A stretch of DNA of 64,000 nucleotides from Desmodesmus armatus (Eukaryota; Chlorophyta; Chlorophyceae; Sphaeropleales; Scenedesmaceae). Every line of letters starts with the position of its first letter. Within the stretch, counting starts at the first letter, position 1. The notes below the pieces were generated by a model. It did no database searches, was not told the origin of the DNA, and was given only the letters and a program-made list of their open reading frames with translations. Shown here piece after piece: positions 1-12,307 of the stretch. Location of the stretch: the NCBI GenBank assembly GCA_007449985.2, contig VIIQ02000149.1:166894-230893 (forward strand), read 5' to 3'. Position numbers and translations under genes: made by a program.

Positions 1-1
1 T

Positions 2-466
2 GTCACGAGCTTTCCAAGCGGTGGGGGTGCACGCGCATGCATATCTGCTATAAAGGCACTGTCGGCGCTCACATGCGTGACACATTTGGAGTTTTCGCCA
101 GGATCATCTGCTGAGCTGATTGCCCTGGTAGATGCGGTGCATGCGTTGCTACCCAAAGGCTTCAGGCACCTACAGCTGCTAGTGCGCAGGCACAGCCCCA
201 TGCAGCTAATTGCCCTAATGCACTTGGCGAGGTTGCAAGGGCTGCCAGAGCTGCAGCTGCTATTCGATGATGCCACCGCAGATGACATGGTGCGTGAGGC
301 ATCAACCTTTTTGAGTGGCTTGGGAGGCATCCGTGTTGTAGGCATCACGGGGCTGAAGCAAGCACACGTTGGCTTATTGAAAAGTGTGCATGAAGCTCTT
401 CAGCAGTTGGGTCTACCCCGTCCAACAAGCTTCCATGCGGGGGACATGGGCCGTGACCTGAGCTAG
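2..466 (+). CDS. 3'-terminal exon of a leucine-rich protein (partial)
   Basis: The reading frame is open from the left edge of the window to a TAG at 464-466, so this is the last exon (or part of it) of a gene that starts outside. It encodes about 154 residues with alternating hydrophobic positions, for example SALTCVTHLEF and FRHLQLLV, resembling degenerate leucine-rich-repeat or F-box/LRR tails that are common in green algae. No catalytic motif, signal peptide or membrane segment is visible. The G/T-rich sequence that follows fits a 3' UTR in the same direction. The family is uncertain; that the segment is coding is moderately likely from its length and composition. Confidence 0.55.
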   Translation, partial: VTSFPSGGGARACISAIKALSALTCVTHLEFSPGSSAELIALVDAVHALLPKGFRHLQLLVRRHSPMQLIALMHLARLQGLPELQLLFDDATADDMVREASTFLSGLGGIRVVGITGLKQAHVGLLKSVHEALQQLGLPRPTSFHAGDMGRDLS

Positions 467-1813
467 CCTTTTTGAAGTTGGTTGCTATACCGTGCGACTC
501 TGGACAGGAGTGCAATGGCAAGGCAACTCGCCCATCTGCCTGCCATGTATGGGCATGTGTGGTTGTGGTGTTTGACATTTTGGGGGAGTATGTTACATGG
601 ACATTTTCGCCAAACAACAATGGCATTGCCCACCAGGATCGAGCCAGGTGAACCTCATAAGTTGTCTCCCCTGCGGTGGTTTGCACCACCTACACCGGGT
701 TGCAGTGGTGTTGGTGGGTGAATTGTTGTCAAGTGGTCCAGCGAGTGAGCTGGTGTTTGTTGGGTGGGTGGTGTTTGGGGGAGAGTTTAGGGAGAGCCGC
801 AAGCTGGCAGGTGACGGGTTGTTGCTGACGCAAGGAACCATGCCATGATGGGTATGGCACATAGTGCCCTTGAATGACTTTTCTGCTGCAATGGCAGCAA
901 GTTGCTGGCTGGCTCGAGTGTTTGATGTTTGCAGTTGCCGGCTGTAGTCCTGAGGACTACTTGACTGTTGTGGCTGTGCTGAGAGATGACCGTCACTTTG
1001 ATGTGGTCTTGCGCAGTACAGCCAACATTTCGTGACTGTCTCAAAGGTTTATGTCACTGCACGTATGCAAACTTGGTTGCATGTATCTGTCTGTCTGCTT
1101 ATTTTTTGCGGCTGCTCATGAGAAAGCTCCATATGAGGAGTCCAGCGGCACAGTTGGTTGCCAGGCTGTCTGCCAGCTGCCACTACTGCAGTAGTGGCGT
1201 GTGGCCACAGACGGGTTCAGGCAGCAGCATGAAATTTTACACCGAGTTAACTTATCCGTTTCATCACCACCCTGAAGAATGTCTCAGCATTGCTGAGCTT
1301 TTTAAGCCCTCCCATCCCCTTTCTCACACACACCCGGTTACTCCTGGTCAGTCGTGGTGTGATGATGGCGGCGTCAATAATGCTGAATATCAAAACGTTT
1401 TGCGACGGTGACTTGCAGTCAAGTATCAGTGAGTGGAACTCCAAGCACCTCTATAATGTTCGCGAAACAGTAGCATGAACAGCACTTGAGCCAGCTTGTC
1501 GCGCGATATCATAAACTGGTAAGTGAATCGCACGTTTTGCTCTAGAGAACGCGTTCCACGAACGTGCGGTTCTCCTGTCCAAATTAACTTACTGCTTGCA
1601 GCACAGCAGTACAGCAGCAGTGAATGTGAACCTCATGCCAGGAGGTCCTCCCTGTCTTGCATACCAAAGTAACGCCATTTATAACGCCTATGTTTGACCC
1701 CTGCCATTCACCATCAGGCAGGGGAGGGCAGCAATCAACAACAGCTGATGCATGTGACCCCTCACTACCCCCCCCTCCCCACCCTTCCTGCATGTCGACT
1801 GCTGCAGGGTGCC
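467..1813. other. Spacer: 3' flank of the leading gene and 5' flank of the cysteine-rich protein gene
   Basis: No convincing exon is seen. The left part is G/T-rich on the plus strand, as expected downstream of a plus-strand gene. The part from about 1580 presumably holds the promoter and 5' UTR of the next gene. Short open frames here lack splice context and protein-like composition. Confidence 0.5.
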
Positions 1814-4108
1814 ATGACGAGAAAACAAACAGCACACATGCAGCTGGTGCTTACGCTGGCAGTGTGCTGCTTGCTTGGCAGTTTGACACACACAGTTGCA
1901 GGGAGCGCTGTAGCATCAGGAGCAGCAGAGTCACTGGACTCAGCAGATGCCAAGCAGAATGCCGCTGTTCCAGAAGCACCAAACACAGGCACAACAGCTG
2001 GAGCTGCGATATCAGCAGGAGCGGGAGGAGCAGCAGACGTGGCAGCAGCAGTAGGGGATCCCCTTGCATCCAGGAGCAGCAGCAGCAGCAGCAGCAGCAG
2101 TGAAGCTCACCCATCCGCCCACACCACCCACTACAGCTACAACGAGCCACTGCAACCCCCTCACACCTACTATCCAACTCCACAACACCCCCACCAAGGC
2201 CTCCCTCTCCCCACCCCATACCCCTACGGCTATCCCTTCCCTGTCCCCGATCCACACCCCCACCCTCCGCCCCTTCCCTTCCCAGAGAGCGATCTCAGCT
2301 GGGGGGGTGGCATCATTGACCCCATTCCTCCATTCCCTCCAGGCCCTGACCCAGGCCCCTTCCCTCCCCCCGGTCCTGGACCCCGCCCCCCTCCCGGACC
2401 TGGGCCCAACCCTCCCCCGGGCCCGGGCCCCAACCCCCCTCCCCCACCCGTTGGCCCCGACTGCAATGGGTGCCCTGCCGGCAGCAGCTGTGCTTTGTGC
2501 CCAGTAGGTGAGTGAGGCCACACCAATTAGCAATAGCTCCCAAATTCAAGGAGTAACACAGCAGCCTCTGTTCCTGATCAGCGGGCCCGCAACATTCCTG
2601 GCAGCAGCATCATGGCAGCAGCAGGGCTGTTTTGCATAAGGGACATATGCAGCTCCAGCAGTAACAGCCCCGCCCGTCAACATGCTCTATCGATTCAGCA
2701 GTGCCATGATGACAGATGAAGCAGCAGCACCTGTGCATCTCTGCATTTGCACCTTCCCTTGCTGCCACATCTCATGACACAGCCAAGGTCTCACCTTACC
2801 CCTGCCTGACGAAAGAGCAACAGCCCAAGCAAGCCAGCAGCCCCTTGACAGCAAGGCATTGCACAATGCCTGCTGCCTTGCACCAAGTCAACAGCACGCC
2901 TCAAAATGCTGCTCAATGGCAGCGCCATAGTGACATGTCTGCATGCGTGTGTGTATGTGCCTATGTGTTGTGCGCAGGAACCTATTCTGGCGGGAATACC
3001 GCCGACACGACAGCCAGCAACACACCTTGCAGACAGGTATGTTGGGCAGGCCTGGCTGACAGCGCCCAAGGCTGGCTTTTGAAACCTTTCAAAGTAACAG
3101 TCACAGTCGCAGCAGAGTCACATTGACAGCAGCAGTCACTGATGCCTGTGTGCAGGGGGTGTGCCACAAGCAGCCCCCTCCCCCTCTGCAGACGGTCCTC
3201 ATCGCACCGCGCCTCATACAGTCCAGGCAGTGACAGTCACAGCGGAACATATAATATGTCCCGCATGTTCAGCCTTCAGTGTAGGCATGGTGTTTGCATT
3301 GAATTGTGTAGTGTGCCATGCATGGCTGTTTAGTTTGCTTGCACCTGTTACCTGTTCCTACAGCTGCCGGCATGATTTATGCACTGCTGTCTGTCCACTG
3401 CTGTTTGCAACCACCAGTGCCCCACAGGACAGACCACCAGCGCTGCTGGAGCAACCTCGGAGCAGCAGTGCATACGTGAGTGGCCTGGAAATTGAGACGG
3501 GGCTGTGTGTTTGGCAGACAGGAGATTTGGGGCGGACGGACAGAGATTTGGAGGGCAAGGGTTGGGTGGAGAGTTAGGAGTGCTGATCTGGCTGGGAAGT
3601 GTGTGTGCGGAGGGGGGGGGGGGGGGGCATCTCAGCACAGCGCAAAAGGCGGGTGGATGGGGGATGGCAGAGAGTGTCCGTGAACAGCGAGGTGCAACGG
3701 GTGCTAGGCAAGGGAGGGGGGATCAGGGCAGGAGGACAAGGGGAGGGGGAAGGGGAAGGGGGAAGTCCACATCACAACAGCAATGCTGATGTTGGTGGGG
3801 AGGGGAAATGCAGGAGTCCCAGGGTTAGGGTGGGCTGCGGGCTGTGACTCGTGCAGAGAAGTATGAGGGTTTGGCAGCTTGGCAGCAGTGGCCTCGGCCA
3901 AAAGCAAGCGGATGTGCAAATCTGACATGTTGCTGCTGCTGCTGCCGCCACACTGTTTCCTCCTCCCCGCAGCTGCTGCCAGCAGCAGTGAAGTGCCTGG
4001 GATAGCACGCGCCCCTGCTGCTGCTGGTGCGCCCACAAACCCACGGGACAAGAGCTTCTGGCAGCATCTGGCGACAGATCCTCGGCTGCAAGCTGCTGCC
4101 AGCAACCC

Positions 4109-4146
<38 letters not shown>

Positions 4147-6961
4147 AATCTGCGGACATTCCGGCATCTGTTAGCGACACTTTCGACGACCAGACCCCCG
4201 CCGACACAGCTGCCGCCAACGAAACTGAGTTGACCATTCTGGGCATCGATGCACACGGAGGACAGCCGTGGGGAAAGAAACACAAGTGGGGTACCCCTCC
4301 TTCATCGGAGTCTGCCCTGCCGTGGCAGCAGCTGCAGCGGCCGGACTCCCCTCCGGCATCGCGGCAGTTTGAGCCGGCGCAGGCAGAGGGCTGCTGGTGT
4401 CCGCCTGGCAGGAGGTGCCTCGCATGTGAGTGGCGGTGGCGATCTGCTAGAAACAGTTGCACTTTGGTTACAGTCACAGTGGCATGGTCAGCTACTCTTA
4501 TTTTGTTGATGGGAAGGGATAAGTTGTGCTACTTGCAGCTGCTGGTGCCCTGCTGGCAGGAGGTGCCTAGCATGTGAGAGGCAGGTGGCAGTTGCGACAC
4601 TGCTAGAAACATGTGCTTTTCGGTGCAGTCACTGTCACAGTCAGACGCCGACCATGAGTGACCTGTGCTCATCCAACTCTGCAGCCGCTTTTGAAGCTGT
4701 GAGAACTGAGTGGCAGATCACAGCTACAATCACAGTGCTGTTGGCCTGTCTGTCATCATCACCTTTCAGGCTTGCTGGACATTTCTCAGTGCACTTGCTT
4801 GTGCACTTAGGTGCACCGCGTTCATGGCATGCTTTGCTGAGGAGGTGGCACATCTGTGTTGCGCTACGCAGGTGCTGCTGGGACGTACAGTATGGGCAAC
4901 CCAGCCGACGTGGACATGCAGGCAACGCAGTGCAGTGCCTGCCCCACAGGCAGCACAACCTCTGGCACAGGAGGCAAGAGCGTGGCAGATTGCAATGGTA
5001 AGTTGATTTATACGAGCACCCTAGTGGCAATCACTTCCTTTCTAGTGCAACAACACCTGGCAGGGCTATCGTTACTGTAGCCCACCACCACTACTGACAG
5101 CAGCCGCCTACGTCTGTTGCGGTGGCTGGACTGTGCAGTCACGGGCCATCATGGCCCAGCAGAGCTGCTTATACCCAGCCGCTGCTTATCTGATCATTTG
5201 CTTGTGTGCCTGCTTTCTCCTTGTCGTGTAGTGTGTTTCCCAGGCCGTGCTGGGCTCGGGTGTCCCCTGTGCCCTGTTGGGTCTTGGAGCAGGGGCGGCG
5301 ATGCTGGCATGACGACCTGCACGCCGTGCGGAGCGGGCCTGACAACTTCGGCGCCGGGAGCGACGGGACCTGAGATGTGTCTTGGTAAGCTGCGATTTGC
5401 ATTTGCTGTATCGTAATACTCTACGTTGTCGGTGTGTGAGCTGTATGATCTGACGCCAGTATGGTACGGTATGCGACATCTAAAAATCGGCATTACTAGG
5501 GCACCGCGTGTTTGCAGCAGCTTTGAAAGAATCTTCCTATGACTTCGTCTTTGCGTGTGCGTGGTTGCCCGTTGCTTGCTTGCAGCACCCGCGTGTGGTT
5601 CTTTCGGAAACGAGATCACAACGATCAACCCTGGTCCGCCTTGGGGCATGGAGCAAGTCATCACCGGAAACCTCGCATCCACCACAACAACTGTGCCATC
5701 GCTCTGCCCAGCCTTCGGCACACAGCCGTTGACGCGGGGTGCTGCTTTCTTCATCTTCGAGCCCTCCTCCACTTCCCGCATCATCGAAGCGACCACATGC
5801 GTCCCTGCGCAGAATGCAGCTTTTGCCTTGCAGGCATACGAGACAAGCAGTAAGCAGGGAGAGGGTGTACTATGGTCCGCTTGCACGCTTATGGGTCCAT
5901 GTTGCACAGGGTGTCAAGCCTTACTGCTTTCATGGTTGCGCGCACACCACGCATTGACTGGGTAAAGGGGGAAGGGGGACGCATCCAGCGGTAGGTTGTA
6001 TCAACAAGCATAGTATAGTATGTGTTTTCTTGCATGTTTGCGCAGCCCTGCAACCCTTCGCTGATCTTGTGTGTTGTGCTGTGTGCCTGCAGTGGACTGC
6101 TCCCAGCTGACTCCCAGCAGTGCACCCTGCCCAGGTAATGATGAATCCTGGCGACCATGTATCCTTGGCAGTTGCATGCAAAACCCCACAACGCCTGCAT
6201 TCTTGTCTACAACGCGATGTTGCCAACATCAGTGAACGCTTAGCGTGCACCATACTCAGTGTTGAACAGCAGTTGCCCTACTGGGCCAGTTCGGCCGCCT
6301 CCCACAGCAGTTGCAATGCCAGTGCGGCACCTCCGAAAAGGGTTTGAGCTAATGTTGTGTACTACAGCCAGTGGGCGCACTCAGTGCACTCAGTGCAACA
6401 TGATGTTGTATGGTACAGCGTCACGATGTGTCAATCTCCATCATGCGCAGTGTTGTGGAGTGCTTGTGCACTGCATGTGATGCCATCATTCCCGAACACT
6501 GGTCACTGACAGCCTGTCTGATGTGTGACTGATTAGTCACGGGTACAGTTGACCTGGTCATCATTCTGGGTAAACAGGCTGTATGGCACATGCTTTTATA
6601 GTGCAGCAACATGATTCAGGGCTTCTGGCATCTGCACCTGACCCCCCTCCCTGCTGCCTGCCTGCCTGTCTGCCTTCTTGCAGACACTGCGAGCATGATG
6701 TGTCCCAGCGGCACACAAACCGGGCACACACTCATCTTCACAGTCCCTGCAGGCGTGAAGTATGTGCTGCTGCTGGCCTGCAGAACTCAGCCTGGCGGGG
6801 GTGTGTGCAACACCAACATGCCATATGCCTTGTCTATCACTCAGCAACTGCAGATGATGACTGAGTTGCCCCGGGATATCGATGCTCCTGAAATGGCCCC
6901 AGAGGAGAAAGAGAAGAAGCACAAGCACAAAGACAAAAAGCACAAAAAATCTGAAGTCTGA
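1814..6961 (+). CDS. Secreted Pro-rich protein with GCC2/GCC3-type cysteine-rich repeats
   Basis: Nine exons join without frame breaks: 1814-2507, 2978-3036, 3418-3475, 3973-4425, 4872-4997, 5232-5384, 5586-5849, 6093-6134 and 6684-6961, giving 708 residues. The start was chosen because it is followed by a signal peptide (LVLTLAVCCLLGSL). Residues about 100-225 are Ser-rich then Pro/Gly-rich (PGPGPNPPPG repeats), typical of algal cell-wall or extracellular proteins. From about residue 225 come repeats of the GCC2/GCC3 (ephrin-receptor-like) type, such as CALCPVGTYSGGN, CPTGQTTSAAGATS, GTYSMGNPAD and CPTGSTTSGTGGKS. A second domain (residues about 515-690, including FTVPAGVKYVLLLACRT) resembles an extracellular beta-sandwich. 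The C-terminus is a Lys/His-rich tail (KKHKHKDKKHKK). Almost all junctions are phase 1, as usual for shuffled extracellular modules. A role in the wall or matrix is inferred. Confidence 0.82.
4539..4640 (+). repeat. Copy of the exon 4 end and donor region
   Basis: This intronic stretch repeats the end of exon 4 and the intron start at 4393-4490: the shared core is GGCAGGAGGTGCCT, then CATGTGAG, then GCTAGAAACA and CAGTCACAGT. The copy lies downstream of the functional exon and contains a decoy donor. Confidence 0.7.
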
Positions 6962-9900
6962 TTCGCATTGTGGCTTGATTTTGCCTTTGAGCAAGCCCTG
7001 TTGCGGCACTGTTTCACTAAACATGTCTTGCTCAACCAATCCTGCCACTCAGTTCGGCCAGTTTGAGAATGTAGAGATGGGTCCCTGTCTTGATCATCAA
7101 TGATTGTCGGCAATTTCTGTGAAATCTGTGGTGTTGTGGTTGCAGTCTCCCTGTCGCCCTGTCTGACCAAGAAGGGGGAGGAGTGGGCTTATGTGTGACA
7201 TATCTGCGGTGATTGCCTTCAACTTGATGGCCGCCGAAGATTCACAAAGGGTTCTGTGGTTCCTTGTTGGTCAGTGTAATACTGCGCCCGGCGCCCGAGG
7301 CTTTTGTTTGGTGTCCAGAGTGGATTGTCAGATGGCTTGAACTACAGAGGTATTGCAGTGCCAAAGAAAAGCATTATGCACTGTGTGTTTTGTGTGCAAG
7401 CCTGTGAAGCTTCATTCATCATTGGATTAAGGTGACACATATGTAATCATGAGGGGGTGCCAGATTATGCATAGGAAGGACCTTCATCAGCCTCCCACCC
7501 CGTGGCTGAGTCACCCCACCCAAGGAGGCCCAGAATGTGGAGGCCCAGGACCTGGACCTTAAGTAACATGGAGCACTGTTATTAACAGGTTAGAAACATC
7601 AGGCCATATATCTCAATATCTGCAAGACAGATTTTCCTGCAATTGTGATATGCTGGTCTGTTTGGTGTGTTCAGCCACCCCTGACAGTCCGGGACAATTC
7701 TAACAAAATTTTGGTTACGTTTTGGCCTTTTTACTAAAATTAACAGTGAAACGGTTATAATCTTTGACCTGGCCCCTGAAGGCTGGCATTCTGTTGGATT
7801 CCCTTGGCTGGTGGGCTGCAGGCAGCCAGTAGTATCTGAAGGCAGCATGCAAGGTTGCAAGGGATTCTGTCTTGCAGATTCTGAGTAATCAGGGGCGGGA
7901 CGTCTGCTGTCTGAGCCTGCGCGCTGCCCTAGTGGCACACACACATGTTGTACTGCATGTATGTACCAGCCTGTCAGAACGTCTGACTCGTCAGCAGGGC
8001 ACCAATTGATAGTATGATATTGTAGGTGTCTGTGAGAATGCACGCTAGCCCTTGTGGATGGCTTGCACGGCTATGAGGGCATCAGCAAGCAAGGATCCCC
8101 AGACCACCTACATTGCACAGCAAGCACGCAGGCCCGCCAAGGCGGTATTTATGGTTACTAAGGCGGTTGCGTAGTATGTTGGTGTGCAGCAGCGGGACTT
8201 TTGGGGCCTCCAAACTCTGCTGGGCACCAGAGACATCTCATCTGGTTCAAACCCTGTGTCGACGGAAGGTGCTAAAAGTGTTGGAAGACGTTTTCAATAG
8301 CCAAGTACGTTTTAACGCTGCTGTATAAGTCATGCGAACGCCCCAAACGATGTGTCTGTTGTATTGCAACAGATGGCTTGCACTGCTGCGGTGCTGTGAA
8401 CCTCCCCTCGGGTTGTGCGTGCCATGCAAAGACACAACACGCATGAGAACATTAGGAAGGCATAGTACAGGCTTGCAGAGGAGCACACGCGTCATCTACA
8501 CCTAGTTTACAGCTGAACAGTAGCTGATGGCTGGGGACCTGTGTGTAGTGCACACAGGAGATACCTAGTCCACACCGCAGAGCAGGAGTTACCTACATAT
8601 GTATAGTTTCCATACCAAACGTGCTGTGGTGGGTCCCTGCTGTGTAGGCAACAGGGGAGCCAGTTTGGGCACCCCCTGCAATTACATATGTGTCACCTTA
8701 AGCCAATATATAGGTGCCGCACCTATACCGAGCGGTTCCTGGCCCACAAGTGTGCGATATTGTACAGTACGTACAGTACAGTTCAACAAGTACAGAGTCC
8801 CATAATCAGCAGCAGCGATCCAGATGCTTACGAGGTCGTTCCTTGGATTACATGTCAGCTGATCGTGGCAAGCCCTTCACACAACCCATCATACAAGCCT
8901 GTCATTCCTGGCTCTCAATCAACCAGCCCTCAAACTAGTCGTGACAAGCTTATGCACAGTGCTGTTGGGACAAATCTGCAGTTCAGCACCATCTGCCAGC
9001 AACCCTTCCACGACCCTTGAAGTCAATGCTGCACCCAAACAGCTTCATTTGACACAGGGTTGCGACAGGCAGCGATGCACAGCAGTGGTTGCTTAGATCG
9101 ACAGAAGCAAAGATGCTCAGCAGCAGCATGTTGTTGCAGGCGCCTCCGCCAGCACAGCTATGCACAACAAGCACTTGGCCAGACAGCAAACAAATACAGA
9201 CACTGCTGGTGCTGCTGCATGCCCATGCAGCGTGCAGAGGGCACAGCACGGCACGTCACAGCACACGTCAGATGCCAATCATCAGGTGTAATGTACAGAC
9301 AGCTGACTGGAGTGGCGGTATCCCCACTAGCCCTCCTGGCAACACAGCGGATCAAATTAGGATGCTACCAACTTCAGGCAGTATGGCTAGTAAAGGCTGG
9401 GGAGGTATACACACCAGCACACACTGCCTTCAGGCACACATGCACAGGGAACATACGCAACACAAAGACAGGCGGCATGATGATGTTGGTGCATGCGAGG
9501 CATGCGTTACAGGCCAGTCATCGATTTTATTCCTGACACGTCACAAACCCACAGCCTCCTCCAACGCCCACAAGGCTTCAGCCAACCGGGCACCCAGCAT
9601 TACTGGGCTGGCTGCATCTCACGCCCCGCCCCCCCAACTGTAACCACCACACATAACCACACATTGCCAGACATACAAGCATGCAATATGGTTGCAATGC
9701 GTCTGTCAAACACACACGCAACTTCAGTGTCACCTCCCCCAAAGGGCGGGCGATGCCACAGTCCCCGCGATCACCACACCCACCAACAACCTGCCTTGCA
9801 ACACGTACTGCACGAGGGGTGCACACATACCTGGTGGGCAGCATGCAGCCAGGTATAAACCGCCAGGAAGGACTCAGGGGGACACTGAGCAGAGCAGGAG

Positions 9901-11177
9901 ACCAGCACAGGTACACCCACCCACAGAGCAATTGCTTGGCATCAGGAGTGGCATGCGGGAGGGGCGCATATGCAGCGGCAAGTGGCACCATTTCAATGAC
10001 AGGAGTGAAGCAATGCAGCATGCCAGGGGAAGGATGGCGCCTGAGCATACTTGCCGTGCGTGCACAGCTTGCAGTACATGCAACCCCAAATGACAACTGC
10101 TCTCCAGAAAGCAACAGGCGCCTGCAAAAACATGGTGTGCCTCTTCATGCTCAATGCGACCTGATGCAGCCGGACCTCCGCTGGACCCCCCCCCCTACAC
10201 ACACACACGGCACATGTCACCCCGATGCACCCAGAGCAGTGGAGAACTGCCAATTACAGCACGTGTCTCCTTTGATCTTGCGCGGCGCTAACTGCTGCTG
10301 CGTTCTCCCCCGATTGTGAGAGCAACACGGCTGTCAAACGTTGCCCATGCAGGTCACGCATACATTCCCACACAGGTCACCATCTTGACAGCAGCAGAAG
10401 CCAAAGGCACCAACACCAAGCGCAAGAGGGACCCAGGACCCCTGACAGCTTGGCAGGGGCACAGCTACACTTGGAACTGCACCACACACTGCCAGCACTC
10501 ACTGTGGCAGGCCAGCCGTAGAAAGGGATAGCCTGTCAGTGCCCGACCGCATCGCCTGCCGGCCCAACAGCTGCATGCAGCCGGCTGATATATACGCGCC
10601 TGTAATCCACAACCCAGCATGCCCAGCCCTGAACACAGCCTGGTGATAGATGCTCCGTTGCTTCGTAAGACAGCATGTACGCCCAGTACACACCTGCACC
10701 TTGACAGCCAGCACCACCAGTACACACCTGCACCTTGACGACAGCAAGTACAGCCCCATAGAGTCAAGTGCTGACATCAAGAGTACTAACCCACTGGCTC
10801 ACCATCTGCCTGCAGGAAGCTTTGCAGCCCACCAGCACCACAAAGTACTTTCCTGAAGCAGTAAGTACGGTACTGTGCGGAGTCCTGAGATGCTGACTCA
10901 ACAGCTGCATGTAAGCAGGCAGTCTTGCAGCCGACACAACTGCGGTCTGCACTGCAACCAGCCCCAGTCCACCACCCCAGCACGGCCAGGACTACCAAAA
11001 TCTGCAGCTGGACCCCCACCAGTTGAACTTGAGGTGAGCGCTGATGATTTGGCAGCGCTCTCGAATGCAGTGCACGCAATCCCCACAGCCGCAGCTAGTA
11101 CCCACACCCGCCAAAGTACCACCCCTGCTTCAGAGAAGGGTTGGAACAAACGGGGACTTCGTAAGCCATATGCAAAG

Positions 11178-11203
11178 CCCCCCCCCCCCCCCCCCCCCCC
11201 CCC
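11178..11203. repeat. Poly-C tract (26 bases)
   Basis: Uninterrupted C run in the spacer. It translates to poly-Pro in one frame, which makes a nearby ORF look longer than it deserves. Confidence 0.95.
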
Positions 11204-12171
11204 TCCTGAGCAAGTGAGGCCTGCAGTGATCAGTCCTCAAACCGCTGAGGAACGCCGCTGTTGTGAGGCTGGACACAAAGCCTGCCACAGCTGTATGCAT
11301 GCGTATGAAAACAAGCCGCAGCACAGTGGGATGACACAGCCATGGTGCCAAGTACATGCACCAGACTATCGAGCATATGGCTGCCAGCAACAACAGCCAT
11401 AGCAGAGTCCCAGCCATCACGTCAAGCATGCTTTGTGTCTGCGCACATACACAGTAGCATGTCATGTGTGTCACAAACCAACGTGTGTGTCACAAGTACC
11501 AGCAGCCTGGAAAAGCAGAGTCTGACCCACCCGGCCAAGCTTGCACATAGTCTGCGCACATACACAGTAGCATGTCATGTGTGCCACTAACATGTGTGTC
11601 CCAACAGTACAGCAGGCCGGAAGGCCAGCATCCCACACGCTTGCCAGCCTTCTGAGGCTGGGCAGAAATGTACCCGTTGCACACAAAGTCTGCAAAACAC
11701 TCCCAGCACACACACCACACAGGTCATGGTCAGTCAAACCTGCTGGAAGCAGCAAAAGCGTGGACAAGCACATAACTACACGCCCATCCCACGTCATCAC
11801 GCTTCCATATTTATCCATGTGCCTCGCACATGCTGCACAGTCATGTATCATTCCTGTAACCCCCCAGCCCTTGGCACTGCAAATGTCACAGGTGTCAAAG
11901 CCGTCTGAGTCACAGCTGCGCGTCTTGCAGATCAACACACAAAACCCCGCTGGGGGCTGTGGTTGACTGCCATCACTGCTTCTCCACACCCAGATCAACC
12001 ATGCCCAGACAAGTGGCAGGGGACCATGACCCACAACTCGCCCCGCCAATCAAACCCGCCAGCAGAACTGCCAGCAGAGGAACCACAGCCCTTACCCCCA
12101 ATGGCACTAGCAGCAGCTGCAGAAGCAGAAAGGGGCATCAAACTCCGCAGGCATTGCGCCTTGCGCCAATG

Positions 12172-12235
12172 CCCCTTCAAACCCTGAAGCCCAGCCCACT
12201 CCTGCAGGTGCCCTCAGCGTATGACCACACAACCA
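12172..12235 (-). repeat. Downstream copy of the RING gene's last coding segment and stop
   Basis: About 50 bases match the 3' end of the RING gene at 12302-12355. Read on the minus strand, both encode AEGTCRSGLGFR followed by one residue and a stop (I at the functional site, V in the copy). The copy lies on the 3' side of the functional exon. Confidence 0.75.
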
Positions 12236-12307
12236 CTGGCGCTGTCACCTGCTGCTGCTGCAGCAGACACGGGGTGACAAGCAGCGCACGGCACTACCAG
12301 TGCCCCC

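Larger units (their letters stand above)
6962..12307. other. Long spacer between convergent genes; no gene recognised
   Basis: The left part to about 8500 is G/T-rich on the plus strand and fits the 3' flank of the cysteine-rich gene; TGTAA, a common green-algal polyadenylation signal, occurs near 7274 and 7441. From about 8800 the plus strand turns C/A-rich, which is G/T-rich on the minus strand, fitting the 3' flank of the minus-strand RING gene. Open frames here (for example 10875-11402, with a poly-Pro run encoded by 26 C) have no recognised domain and no splice support. Confidence 0.5.

Noticed and set aside
9060..10319. Overlapping plus-strand ORFs with many Cys and His
   Set aside because: C/A-rich spacer yields such ORFs in several frames; no splice support, no domain, no codon bias.
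10875..11402. 175-codon plus-strand ORF with poly-Pro and VSADDLAALSNAV segment
   Set aside because: Its length depends on a poly-C tract, it has no recognisable domain, and it lies in sequence with the composition of the RING gene's 3' flank.
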